In this document: piece by piece, positions 9,904 to 18,300 of the stretch | Numbering within the stretch: position 1 is the stretch's first letter | How the letters are laid out: each line of letters opens with the position of its first letter | From: Candidatus Accumulibacter appositus | GTDB taxonomy: Bacteria; Pseudomonadota; Gammaproteobacteria; Burkholderiales; Rhodocyclaceae | Direction of reading: 5' to 3' | Assembly (NCBI GenBank): GCA_000585055.1 | Contig: JEMX01000018.1 | Location: 206-49,581 of the forward strand | DNA length: 49,376 nt | The notes under the pieces: generated by a model | Database searches by the model: none | What the model saw: the letters and a program-made list of their open reading frames with translations, nothing else | What the model was told of the DNA's origin: nothing | Program-made: the position numbers and the translations under genes

Positions 9904-12900
9904 GCTCCGCACTGACTGGCCACGCAGGCAACAGACTACATTTCATTAGCGCCGGGGCGGGTAGTGGAAAAACCTATCGTCTGACGCAGATTCTGAGCGC
10001 AGAACTGACCAGCGGTCGGGCGCAGGCGGCTGGCGTCATCGCCACCACCTTCACCAAAAAGGCCGCGGCGGAACTCCGCGAACGCGTACGCGAGCATCTG
10101 CTCAAGGAAGGAAAACTCGAGCTGGCCAATGCCATGGGCCAGGCGCGGATTGGTACGGTGAACAGTGTGTGCGGCAGCTTCCTGGAGCGCTTCGCCTTCG
10201 AGGCGGGCTTGGCGACAGAGCAGCAGGTACTCGAAGAAAACCAGTCAACTTTGCTGATCAAGGTGGCGATCGATGAAGCAGTCAGCGGCGCTGACGTGGC
10301 TGCGCTGAACGCGCTGGCGGCTCGCCTTGGTATCGAGGAATGGCAGAGTTCCCTCAAGGACCTGCTCGACAAGGCTCGCGCCAATGACATCCTGCCGGCA
10401 GCGCTGGCGGCAATGGCCGATGCCAATGCAGACAGTTTGCTCGCGCACTTTCCAGCAGCTGCCAAGGGAGACCTGACACAGGAGATGTTGGCGCAGATCG
10501 CGCACTGCCTGGCGGAACTGAAGCCGAAGGTGGCAGCCAGCGGCAAGAAGAACTCGGCGGATTATCTCGGCAAGCTGCTTGAGTTCCAGCGCAAGCTGTC
10601 GCGCAACCAGGCGGCATGGAGCGAGTGGCTTGCTCTTGCCAAGGCGGAACCGGAAAAGTCACTCAAGCCGCTGGCCGAGCCCATCGGCGACATAGCGCGG
10701 CGCTATGACCAGCACCCCGGTTTGCACGATGATCTGCGCGCCTACCTGACTCTGATGTTCGCGCTGGCGGCGCAAACCCTGACCTTGTACGCCGATCGCA
10801 AGCGCGAGCTGGGTGTCATCGATTTCACCGATCAGGAACACCTGCTGCTGGGTTTGCTGGATGACCCGGCGGTGTCCGCAGTGCTCGGCGACGAACTCGA
10901 CCTGCTGCTGGTCGATGAGTTTCAGGACACCAGCCCGATTCAGCTGGCCCTGTTCATGAAACTCGCGAAGCTGGCCAAACAGACGTATTGGGTGGGTGAC
11001 ATCAAGCAGGCGATTTACGGTTTCCGCGGAAGCGACACGCGATTGATGGAAGCGCTTGTTAACGCATTGCCGGCGCTGGGTGGCGACAAGACGATCCTCG
11101 ATAGCTCGTGGCGCTCACGAGCATCCCTGGTCCATCTGGTGAATCATGCCTTTACCGCGGCCTTTGCCAACACCCTGGCGCGCGATGAAGTGGTGCTGCA
11201 GCCGCAACGCAAGGACGTGTTGACGTCCACAGCCTTCGCGCACTGGGTGCTCTCCGGCAATAACAAGGGGCAGCGCGGTAGTGCGCTGGCTGAGGGCGTC
11301 AAGCGTTGCCTGTCCAGCGGCTATCAGGTGTTCGACAAGCACAGCCAATCCGCACGCGCACTGCGCTACGGGGATATCGCCATCCTTTCGCGGTCAAATG
11401 CCGGGGTTCAAGAGCTCGCCGCCGAGCTGCGGGCCAAGGGTATCCCGGTTGTTGCCGCCGCGCAGGCAGGTTTGCTGGCGACTCCGGAAGCACATCTGGC
11501 GTTGGCCTGTTTACGCCGCCTCAACGACTCCCGCGACACCATTGCCACGGCAGAAATCCTGTCAATGGCCGACTGCGCCGCTCCGGAAAGCTGGGTCGCT
11601 GACCGCCTGAACTACCTGGCCGGCGAGGGAGACAAGACGCTCTGGAAAGAAAGCGGTGTCGGCGCGCACCCGCTGTTGCTGACCATCGCCGGCCTGCGTG
11701 CTGCGTTGCCTCTGCTCGCGCCGCGTGAAGCCCTGCAGACGGTGATCATCCGCTGCGATCTACCCAGGATCGTTCTGCAATGGCAAGCGAACACCAACGC
11801 CGCCCGCCAGCGCCTGGCGAACCTGGAATCCCTGCTCGAAATGGCGGATCGCTACGAGGACAGTTGTCGCAGTACGCAGCAGGCCGCCACCATTTCCGGC
11901 TTGATCCTGTGGTTGAAGGCCGAAGCGGAGGCGAAACAGGACAAGCTGGCCGAACCGGCGGTCGATGCCGTCAAGATCCTGACGCATCACGCGGCCAAGG
12001 GGCTGGAGTGGCCGGTGGTCATTCTGACCGACTTGAACGCCCACCTGCGCGATCAAACCAGGAACATCACGGCAACCGCCAAATCCGGCATCGACGTGCA
12101 TCAGCCGCTGAAAGACCGCTTCATCCGTTACTGGCCATGGCCCTTTGGCAAACAGTCGGCGGGAATTGAGGTGGCCAAGCGGGTCGCCTTGTCGGCCGAA
12201 GGGCAAGCTTTCCAGCGCGAAGCGGTAGAAGAGGCCAAGCGCCTGCTCTACGTCAGCATGACCCGCGCCCGTGATCTGCTGATTCTGGCCATCGCCGAAA
12301 ACGACAAGAGTCGCCCCTGGCTGGAGACGGTGGCAGCTGACGGCTTGTTGCCGGCCGGTTCGCAGGCAAGCACGCTGACACTTGCCGGGGGTGAGACCAT
12401 CGCCTACGAGCAATGGAAGCTTGCCGCCTCCGATGAGGAAAAGCCGGGCGGACAAGCCGAGGCGGCGGATGCCCCTGTCAAACCGCTGCACTGGTTCGCC
12501 ACCCCGCCTGAACGGCCGCGCCACCCGCTGTACTTCTCCGCTTCGGGGGCCGCACCCATTCCCTGCGCCGTGCTGGAAAGCGTACAGGTAGGGCAAAGAA
12601 TCCCGATCATCCTGCAGCCGGATTTGGGTGCTCTGGGCACGGCCTTGCATGCCTGCATCGGTGCTCACTTCACCGACGTCAATGCCCCACTCGATGAGGC
12701 CGAAGCGAGCGGGATTCTCGCCGGCTTTGAGGTGGCAGCGTGCCTCTCGGCTCGGGATGTGTTACGCCAAGTCCATGCGCTACAAGAATGGATAAACGGG
12801 CGCTGGCCCGCGGCACAGGTGATCGCGGAGGTGCCGATCGAACTGCGCCTCAACAACGGCCAGCACATGAGCGGGCGAATCGATCTGTTGCTGAAATTGC

Positions 12901-13196
12901 CGGATGGCTGGGTTCTGATTGACCACAAATCGTCGCCGCTTGCCGCCGAGCAGTGGCCCGAGCTCGCCGCGCAATATAGCGGCCAGTTGGCGGCCTATGC
13001 CGATGCGATTGAGCAGACGACCGGAATGCCGGTTCTGGAGCGGTGGCTTTTTCTGCCGGTCGCTGCTGGGGCCGTAAGGCTCGATAGGCCGCGTGTGCCG
13101 GGCGTTGTTCCGGAAACCGGGGTAGAGACCCACGGGGAAATCTTTGCAGAACCAATAGAAACATCACTTTCCGACCAAGCAGCGTCACCGCTTTGA
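9900..13196 (+). CDS. UvrD/AddA-like helicase-nuclease
   Basis: This 1098-residue protein is a superfamily 1A helicase fused to a nuclease. Walker A is SAGAGSGKTYRL near residue 20, followed by TTFTKKAAAELRERVREHL (motif Ia). Motif II is LLVDEFQDTSPIQL near 336, motif III GDIKQAIYGFRGSD, motif V THHAAKGLEWPVV, and motif VI RLLYVSMTRARDLL near 780. The C-terminus carries RecB-family nuclease motifs GRIDLLL, VLIDHKS (near 1007) and YSGQLAAYADAI. With the upstream nuclease it forms an AddAB-like complex with two nuclease sites that would unwind and cut DNA ends. Context in an accessory island suggests a defence or specialised repair role rather than the housekeeping enzyme (inference). Confidence 0.92.
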   Translation: MSSALTGHAGNRLHFISAGAGSGKTYRLTQILSAELTSGRAQAAGVIATTFTKKAAAELRERVREHLLKEGKLELANAMGQARIGTVNSVCGSFLERFAFEAGLATEQQVLEENQSTLLIKVAIDEAVSGADVAALNALAARLGIEEWQSSLKDLLDKARANDILPAALAAMADANADSLLAHFPAAAKGDLTQEMLAQIAHCLAELKPKVAASGKKNSADYLGKLLEFQRKLSRNQAAWSEWLALAKAEPEKSLKPLAEPIGDIARRYDQHPGLHDDLRAYLTLMFALAAQTLTLYADRKRELGVIDFTDQEHLLLGLLDDPAVSAVLGDELDLLLVDEFQDTSPIQLALFMKLAKLAKQTYWVGDIKQAIYGFRGSDTRLMEALVNALPALGGDKTILDSSWRSRASLVHLVNHAFTAAFANTLARDEVVLQPQRKDVLTSTAFAHWVLSGNNKGQRGSALAEGVKRCLSSGYQVFDKHSQSARALRYGDIAILSRSNAGVQELAAELRAKGIPVVAAAQAGLLATPEAHLALACLRRLNDSRDTIATAEILSMADCAAPESWVADRLNYLAGEGDKTLWKESGVGAHPLLLTIAGLRAALPLLAPREALQTVIIRCDLPRIVLQWQANTNAARQRLANLESLLEMADRYEDSCRSTQQAATISGLILWLKAEAEAKQDKLAEPAVDAVKILTHHAAKGLEWPVVILTDLNAHLRDQTRNITATAKSGIDVHQPLKDRFIRYWPWPFGKQSAGIEVAKRVALSAEGQAFQREAVEEAKRLLYVSMTRARDLLILAIAENDKSRPWLETVAADGLLPAGSQASTLTLAGGETIAYEQWKLAASDEEKPGGQAEAADAPVKPLHWFATPPERPRHPLYFSASGAAPIPCAVLESVQVGQRIPIILQPDLGALGTALHACIGAHFTDVNAPLDEAEASGILAGFEVAACLSARDVLRQVHALQEWINGRWPAAQVIAEVPIELRLNNGQHMSGRIDLLLKLPDGWVLIDHKSSPLAAEQWPELAAQYSGQLAAYADAIEQTTGMPVLERWLFLPVAAGAVRLDRPRVPGVVPETGVETHGEIFAEPIETSLSDQAASPL

Positions 13197-13368
13197 GGAG
13201 GGTGGATTAAAAGATAAGTCGATGATGCGGATCGCTTCAGGTAGCAAATCAGCATGAAAATATCCGCTCGAGCGGCAAGACGCCCTTGCGCACAGCAACA
13301 CCACTTTTTAGCCTGTCCGGCACCGTGTCGGAACAGAAACCAGCAACTGAAACCGAGGATGTATAGCA

Positions 13369-13974
13369 ATGAATGCTCCGCAGAACCCATCTACCGACAT
13401 GTTCCGCCTGGACCAGGCTGGCAGCCAGCTGAACAACCCATTTAAAGCGAGACCTACACGCCGTGCCCCTGGAAACGTCCCTTACGTGGTGGATAACCTT
13501 TGGGAGTGGAGTCGCCCTGAAGGCTTTCCCAGCCGGAGGCATTGTGTTTGCGCAAGCCCGAGCGCCGCACTGGCTCAGCAACTTGGCGGTACAGGTGATG
13601 GGAGGGTTTTCACGATCAACAATCTCGTAGGGGCGAAAGTTGCCCAGATTCCACATCAGGATGCCCGCTACCATCCCGATGCCACGTCGCTGCACAAGAC
13701 CCTGCTGAAGCTGCTTGGCTTAGCCTGGGTCGGCGACGATAAAAACCTGAGCGAAATGCACGCCATTGCACCGCTGTGGATGCCCGGTTTGCCGCGCCAG
13801 GACGCCGAGGTGCTATTCAAGAATAATCCGCGACTGGCAGCAATCGAGCCACAGCTTCGAGCAGAGATCAAGTTTTGGGACGACGCACAGTCGGTTTCGT
13901 TGCATGGTTCCTGGCCGTTTCCAGACGGCGAGATTTTCTTCGAGGCCGAGAGTTGGGAACTGACTTTACCTTGA
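13369..13974 (+). CDS. Unknown protein downstream of the helicase-nuclease pair
   Basis: This 201-residue soluble protein starts at an ATG with GAGG ten bases upstream. The most distinctive segment is VPYVVDNLWEWSRPEGFPSR followed by RHCVCASPS, near residues 37-66. An R-R-x-x-x-x-A-S-P pattern after an aromatic stretch is reminiscent of ADP-ribosyltransferase or KptA-like folds, but I cannot support that assignment beyond resemblance. The C-terminus is acidic and ends in EIFFEAESWELTLP. It follows the helicase-nuclease gene by 172 bases on the same strand and could be an accessory component of that system. Confidence 0.7.
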   Translation: MNAPQNPSTDMFRLDQAGSQLNNPFKARPTRRAPGNVPYVVDNLWEWSRPEGFPSRRHCVCASPSAALAQQLGGTGDGRVFTINNLVGAKVAQIPHQDARYHPDATSLHKTLLKLLGLAWVGDDKNLSEMHAIAPLWMPGLPRQDAEVLFKNNPRLAAIEPQLRAEIKFWDDAQSVSLHGSWPFPDGEIFFEAESWELTLP

Positions 13975-14291
13975 CCTGAACTTCGTCAGACAGTGTCGGG
14001 CGGGGTGCAAAAACTATCGATTGCTTCGGCATTCGGCAATGCGTATGCAGTTGGATGACGCGGGAAGGCGCACAGTACGGGAAAAAAGATGATTAATCTC
14101 GTTACTCTAGATTGCCGCGGGATAGGAAAGGCGTCCGTCATGCTCAGCTGCTCCGAAAATGATTTCTTTGTTTCCGGGTGCTTTGCCTTCTGATAGAGTT
14201 AAACGCCAAAGCCGATAAAGCTGCTCTAGAGTACGTGTTTTCGATGTTTGGTCGAGTTCTTTTATGTCAATTAATAAAAAAGGTGGTGTCC
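13975..14291. other. AT-rich intergenic stretch before the nuclease gene
   Basis: I see no gene on the plus strand here. The composition turns AT-rich from about 14080, which probably marks the promoter region of the nuclease gene. On the minus strand, 14107-14270 can be read as TRTLEQLYRLWRLTLSEGK followed by EIIFGAAEHDGRLSYPAAI and a stop. That peptide looks protein-like and may be the tail of a gene cut off by the insertion of the nuclease gene. I cannot name a family for it. Confidence 0.3.
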
Positions 14292-15719
14292 ATGGACAAG
14301 ACGGAGTACGTTCTAACAAGCCTGGCGAAAACACGAAATAAAAAGTGGGAGTTATATGTTGTATCTCGTATTTATCATTTGCTAGATGATCCAGATATTG
14401 AATTTGTCTGCCAGCAATTGATTCGCACAGAGAATTCGTGGTATCTGGTAGATTTGTTTTTCCCCCAGCTTGGTATATTCTTGGAAATAGATGAAAGGCA
14501 CCATCTTTCACATCAAGAGGCCGATGCTCTCAGGTCTAAAGAGATATTTTATGGGACAGGCTTAAGTGAGAAAAGAATCGATGTTTGCGATAATGCTCGT
14601 CATGACCGCCACATTAATGAGGTTGACAAGCAGGTTGACAGTTTTGTAGATGTCATTAGGCGCGAGAAGGTAAAAAAAATGGAGAGCGGTAAGTTCAAGG
14701 CATGGGATTATGAGAGTAGATTTTCACCGGATCCTCATATTAAGCGTGGCCAGATTTGCCTTGGGAATGGCGCCGTGTTTAGAACTCATAAGGACGCGCT
14801 TCGGTGCTTTGGCTTCAGCGGGAGCGACCATAGGAAGGCGGTGTGGGGGGTTGGAGGGAGTAAAGAGGAACGAGCTAGCACCTGTGTCTGGTTTCCAAAA
14901 CTCTACAGGAATGACGGTTGGGATAATTCGATCGACGAAACTCAGACTAACATCTATGAGAAACGAATAGAGGATCCAAAGGGGTATATAAGAGACAACC
15001 CGAGAAAATGGAAAAGAAGAATAGTGTTTGCGCATGAGAGGGATTCATTTGGCAAAACACTTTATAAGTTCAAAGGGGTGTTTGAAAGAGATGATGACAG
15101 CAATTCTGATGATAGAGTTGTTTATCAGCGCGTAGGCGAATGCGTTCACCTGCCAACGGCCGGGGTTCGCGAAATTGGCGCTACGGAGCAGAATCCCCAA
15201 GACGAAAGCGATCGCCTTGATGACGGGCTATCGGGAGTTCTGCAAACACCACAAGCAGAGAAGGCAATAAAGGAAGGGCATATAGATTTCCCGGGATCTG
15301 GGGTGTTCAATGATTGGAACACGCTCCCGTTTGGTCAACCCTGCGGGTGTAAGGAGAAACTTCTTGCGTGTATCACAGATGTAAAGTCGTCCGCGGATGT
15401 GATCGCCAAGGCGCTGCTGCATGTCGGTTCCAGTTGTCGGGAAATAACCACGCTTCTGGTTTTTGCCGTTTATATAAATCGGGACACATGGAATGGTATT
15501 TGGAGACTTTTCTACCCTTCCTTTCAAGAGCTTGAAAATTCAATCAGCATTGAGATAGAAATTGTGTTCGGACAAGAAGTCTCCACGCAGATTTGCACGA
15601 TCTGTGGAGTCAGGCCTGTAAGCACGCACCGAGAATGGACTGATACTTGGTCGATGAAAACCATACGGGAGCCTGCTTGCAGAAAGTGCGCATCAACGCC
15701 ACGAAATATAATGACCTAG
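14292..15719 (+). CDS. Vsr/DUF559-like nuclease with C-terminal zinc knuckle
   Basis: This 475-residue protein has an N-terminal PD-(D/E)XK-type core like very-short-patch-repair and DUF559 endonucleases. WELYVVSRIYHLL is followed by NSWYLVDLFFPQLGIFLEID, where YLVDLFFPQ supplies the D and FLEIDERHH the E-x-x region. The middle part, around KRRIVFAHERDSFGKTLYKF and KGVFERDDD, resembles accessory domains of some restriction-type nucleases. The C-terminus has two CxxC pairs (CTIC and CRKC) that could bind zinc. The start at ATG 14292 has AAAAAAGGTGG at 14275-14285. The gene is clearly more AT-rich than its neighbours, consistent with transfer. No modification methylase is nearby, so a modification-dependent or stand-alone defence nuclease is likely (inference). 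Confidence 0.7.
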   Translation: MDKTEYVLTSLAKTRNKKWELYVVSRIYHLLDDPDIEFVCQQLIRTENSWYLVDLFFPQLGIFLEIDERHHLSHQEADALRSKEIFYGTGLSEKRIDVCDNARHDRHINEVDKQVDSFVDVIRREKVKKMESGKFKAWDYESRFSPDPHIKRGQICLGNGAVFRTHKDALRCFGFSGSDHRKAVWGVGGSKEERASTCVWFPKLYRNDGWDNSIDETQTNIYEKRIEDPKGYIRDNPRKWKRRIVFAHERDSFGKTLYKFKGVFERDDDSNSDDRVVYQRVGECVHLPTAGVREIGATEQNPQDESDRLDDGLSGVLQTPQAEKAIKEGHIDFPGSGVFNDWNTLPFGQPCGCKEKLLACITDVKSSADVIAKALLHVGSSCREITTLLVFAVYINRDTWNGIWRLFYPSFQELENSISIEIEIVFGQEVSTQICTICGVRPVSTHREWTDTWSMKTIREPACRKCASTPRNIMT

Positions 15720-16006
15720 TTGAATTGTGCCCAACGTCACACCCATTAAGGAGTACCCGCAATTGTCGGGGTTGCTTCGTTTCGTCTGGAATGGGCGAGA
15801 TTGGCGAATTGCGAAAGCGAGCAAAGATGTGGGCCTTTCACCGATGAGGTGTTCGCCGTAGCGATCTCGGCGACCGCGACCGCGGGCGCACGCGTCGTGA
15901 AGGCCTCGCTTCATCGCTTCGACCTGGCCATTGTGTTTACCTGCGTGGCGCCCGTCGAGGGTGCCACGAAGGTGTTGCGCATTTGGTGGACGGACGCGGA
16001 GAGTCA
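15720..16006. other. Intergenic stretch, GC content returns to host level
   Basis: No convincing gene is present. A minus-strand peptide GKHNGQVEAMKRG around 15900-15960 faintly recalls the N-G-Q-V-E-x-M-N-R segment of IS481-type transposases, but the flanks do not continue the similarity. GC content rises again after about 15780, marking the right edge of the AT-rich nuclease gene. Confidence 0.25.
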
Positions 16007-16912
16007 ATGTTGACGCATGCATTCACCGACAAACTGATCATCGCCATATCGTCCAGAGCGCTGTTCGATCTGGATGAGTGCCATGGGGTCTACGAGCAGG
16101 CCGGCGTCGACGCGTATACGCTCTACCAGATTGAGCACGAAGACACCCCGCTCGAGCCTGGTGTCGCCTTCCCTCTGGTCAGGAAGCTGCTCTTGCTCAA
16201 CCAGGGAATCCCCAACCGGCAACGCGTCGAGGTGATCCTGCTTTCGAGAAACAGCGCGGACACCGGGCTGCGGATTTTCAACTCGATTCGCCACCATGGC
16301 CTGGACATCACGCGCGCTGCCTTTACCCGCGGTGAGAGCACCACGCCCTACGTTGGCTCCTTTGGCGCGCATCTGTTTCTCTCCGCAAATTCGGACGACG
16401 TGCGCGATGCCCTTGCCAGTGGGCAGGCGGCCGCATTCCTGCTGCCTTCGGTCGCACCGGAGAGCGCGCGCGATCAGGTGCGCATTGCATTCGACGGCGA
16501 TGCGGTGATCTTCTCCGATGAGTCGGAGACGATCTTCAGGACCAACGGCCTGGAAGCCTTTGTCCGCAACGAAACGGAGTCGGCCCGGACGCCACTCGCG
16601 GGCGGCCCGTTTGTCGCCTTCCTTTCTGCGCTGCAGCGGATTCAGCAGGAGGACAGTGCGCTGATTCGAACCGCACTGGTCACGGCCCGCGGCGCACCCG
16701 CACACGAGCGCGTCGTGCGCACCCTGAGAGCCTGGAATATTCGTATCGATGAGGCCTTTTTTCTGGGGGGATTGGAAAAAGGCCCTTTTCTGAAGGCTTT
16801 CGGCGCCGATATATTTTTCGACGACCAGCAAACCCATTGCGATTCGGCGCGCCAACACGTCGCCACGGGCCATGTGCCGCACGGCGTAGCCAACGCCAGG
16901 TTGACGCCGTAG
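16007..16912 (+). CDS. Cytosolic 5'-nucleotidase (NT5C1-like)
   Basis: This 301-residue protein matches the 5'-nucleotidase family of eukaryotic NT5C1A/B and its bacterial relatives, which dephosphorylate nucleoside monophosphates. The HAD-type nucleophile motif is in SSRALFDLDECH near the N-terminus, where D-L-D replaces the common D-x-D. Family-typical segments follow: RQRVEVILLSRNSADTGLR, TRGESTTPYVGSFGAHLFLS, and near the C-terminus AFFLGGLEKGPFLKAFGADI with FFDDQ, which supplies the acidic metal-site residues. GGAGAG lies upstream of ATG 16007. Its 3' end converges on the Nudix gene with a gap of about 50 bases. It may be a metabolic gene, or may deplete nucleotides as part of the surrounding island (inference). 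Confidence 0.9.
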   Translation: MLTHAFTDKLIIAISSRALFDLDECHGVYEQAGVDAYTLYQIEHEDTPLEPGVAFPLVRKLLLLNQGIPNRQRVEVILLSRNSADTGLRIFNSIRHHGLDITRAAFTRGESTTPYVGSFGAHLFLSANSDDVRDALASGQAAAFLLPSVAPESARDQVRIAFDGDAVIFSDESETIFRTNGLEAFVRNETESARTPLAGGPFVAFLSALQRIQQEDSALIRTALVTARGAPAHERVVRTLRAWNIRIDEAFFLGGLEKGPFLKAFGADIFFDDQQTHCDSARQHVATGHVPHGVANARLTP

Positions 16913-16963
16913 CGTCGATGATCGGGCGGTCGCGTGGCTCGCCGGGAAGCCCTCCAGCACCTT

Positions 16964-17386
16964 CTACGATCCGCTGACCGAAACGGCCCAGGCGAGAATC
17001 GGCCGGAGTCGCGGCCCGAGCAGCGTTGCGGCTTCCTCGGCGCTCACCCAGCGGTACTCGTCATGCTCTGGCCTGCCGAGTTCCTCGCTGATCGGCAGGC
17101 TCAGTTCCTGCCGGGCGACGCGGGCGAGGAAGTAGGTGGCGACCTTGTCTCCCGAATAGATGGCGGTGTCCTGCGAGACCTCACCCCAGCACAGCTCGCA
17201 TCGGGCAATGCCGGTTTCTTCGCGCAGCTCGCGAATCGCCGCCTCAAGCGGCGTCTCGTCGCCATCTGCCGCGCCTTTCGGGAAATCCCAGTTGGCGTAG
17301 GCGCGCAGCAGCAGATAGATCCGCTTTCCTTGCGCATCCGTGGCCGTCGGTACGACGCCGTAGGAGTGTCTTCTTACGGTTGGCAT
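16964..17386 (-). CDS. Nudix hydrolase
   Basis: This 140-residue protein has a perfect Nudix box, G-x5-E-x7-R-E-L-x-E-E-x-G-I, spread over residues in GAADGDETPLEAAIRELREE then TGI. It therefore hydrolyses a nucleoside diphosphate linked to another moiety. The preceding NWDFPKGAADGDE and the YLLLRAY strand resemble bis(5'-nucleosyl)-tetraphosphatases (Ap4A hydrolase type), which also keep WDFPKG. The start at 17386 is fixed by GAGGAG a few bases upstream. It converges with the 5'-nucleotidase gene and lies downstream of the minus-strand AAA/WYL operon, with a gap of 125 bases, so separate transcription is possible. Confidence 0.9.
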   Translation of the reverse strand: MPTVRRHSYGVVPTATDAQGKRIYLLLRAYANWDFPKGAADGDETPLEAAIRELREETGIARCELCWGEVSQDTAIYSGDKVATYFLARVARQELSLPISEELGRPEHDEYRWVSAEEAATLLGPRLRPILAWAVSVSGS

Positions 17387-17511
17387 GGCGTCTCCTCAAA
17401 AGCCTTCAGTTTGTGACGAGATGTCGCGAGCGATAAGCAGTTGAGCGATCGGCTGCGCAAAGCTCGGGTCGGCGGACTTGCTTCCCTTCCTGCGCCGCGC
17501 TCGCGCATTCC

Positions 17512-18237
17512 CTAAGCTTGAAAAGGCTCGTCGGAATCTGCCATTGATTCTTCTGAAAACTCCGCGTTTTTCAGGGCCTCGAGTAGCTCGCTCTGACGTT
17601 CGCCGACACCAAAGAACGACAGTTCATAGGCAACGCTATGCAGAACCTGGATGAGGGTCGGCGGGCCGAAATTGATCTCTTCCATGGAGATTGCCTGGCC
17701 AGCCGCTTCTTTCGGAGCCCGGTCGTAAACGAACACCTTTGAAGTCCGCTCCAGTCGGAGAGGATAGTGCAGGCATGCCTGTACCGGAACGCCGAGCATG
17801 CACCACTCTTGTCGGTCGCCCACGCTGCGACCATTCGAAGCAGGCTCACCTTGAGGGAACCCGACCCCTGACATGAACAGGCGCGTCATCGGCTCATAGG
17901 CCTTGGTACTCATATCAACGCTGCAATTGCGGGCAAGAAGCAAATATTCCACTTCGTCGGGGTCGTCGACGCCACTGCCGGAATCTGGCTCTTCGGCAAG
18001 AGCTTCCTGGATCAACTCCACTGCCCAAAACCGGCGAAGGACTTGTAGCAGGGGCGGGTTATTTTTCAGGAGCAGCAGAATATCGCGCAGGGTAACGCCA
18101 TCGTCGAGGACCACCCGCTCGCAGAGGTACTCGATAGCAAGTTCGGATACGTCCGTCTCGGCGAGGTAGGGGTCCACATAGGACAGCAGGCCACCGACGC
18201 TCAGTCGGACGTGGCTGCCTTGCTCGATCATTTCCAT
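17512..18237 (-). CDS. Unknown protein, last gene of the AAA/pseudophosphatase/WYL operon
   Basis: This 241-residue acidic, soluble protein matches no family I recognise. Notable segments are LAIEYLCERVVLDDGVTLRD near residues 33-52, EYLLLARNCSVDMSTKAYEP in the middle, and WCMLGVPVQACLHYPLRLER. The C-terminus ends in a run of Glu, Ser and Asp. A Shine-Dalgarno AAGGAG lies just upstream of the ATG at 18237. It is 63 bases downstream of the WYL gene on the same strand, which makes co-transcription with the ATPase and pseudophosphatase likely. It is either the operon's effector or an accessory; the sequence does not say which. Confidence 0.8.
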   Translation of the reverse strand: MEMIEQGSHVRLSVGGLLSYVDPYLAETDVSELAIEYLCERVVLDDGVTLRDILLLLKNNPPLLQVLRRFWAVELIQEALAEEPDSGSGVDDPDEVEYLLLARNCSVDMSTKAYEPMTRLFMSGVGFPQGEPASNGRSVGDRQEWCMLGVPVQACLHYPLRLERTSKVFVYDRAPKEAAGQAISMEEINFGPPTLIQVLHSVAYELSFFGVGERQSELLEALKNAEFSEESMADSDEPFQA

Positions 18238-18300
18238 TCATTTCTCCTTGGTGGCCTGTTGGTTATGCACTTGTCGGCATCGATTTCGTTCATCTGGCAG

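Noticed and set aside
15720..16006. Minus-strand GKHNGQVEAMKRG resembling an IS481-type transposase
   Set aside because: Only about seven residues fit N-G-Q-V-E-x-M-N-R; the flanking residues do not continue the family and no terminal inverted repeats were seen.
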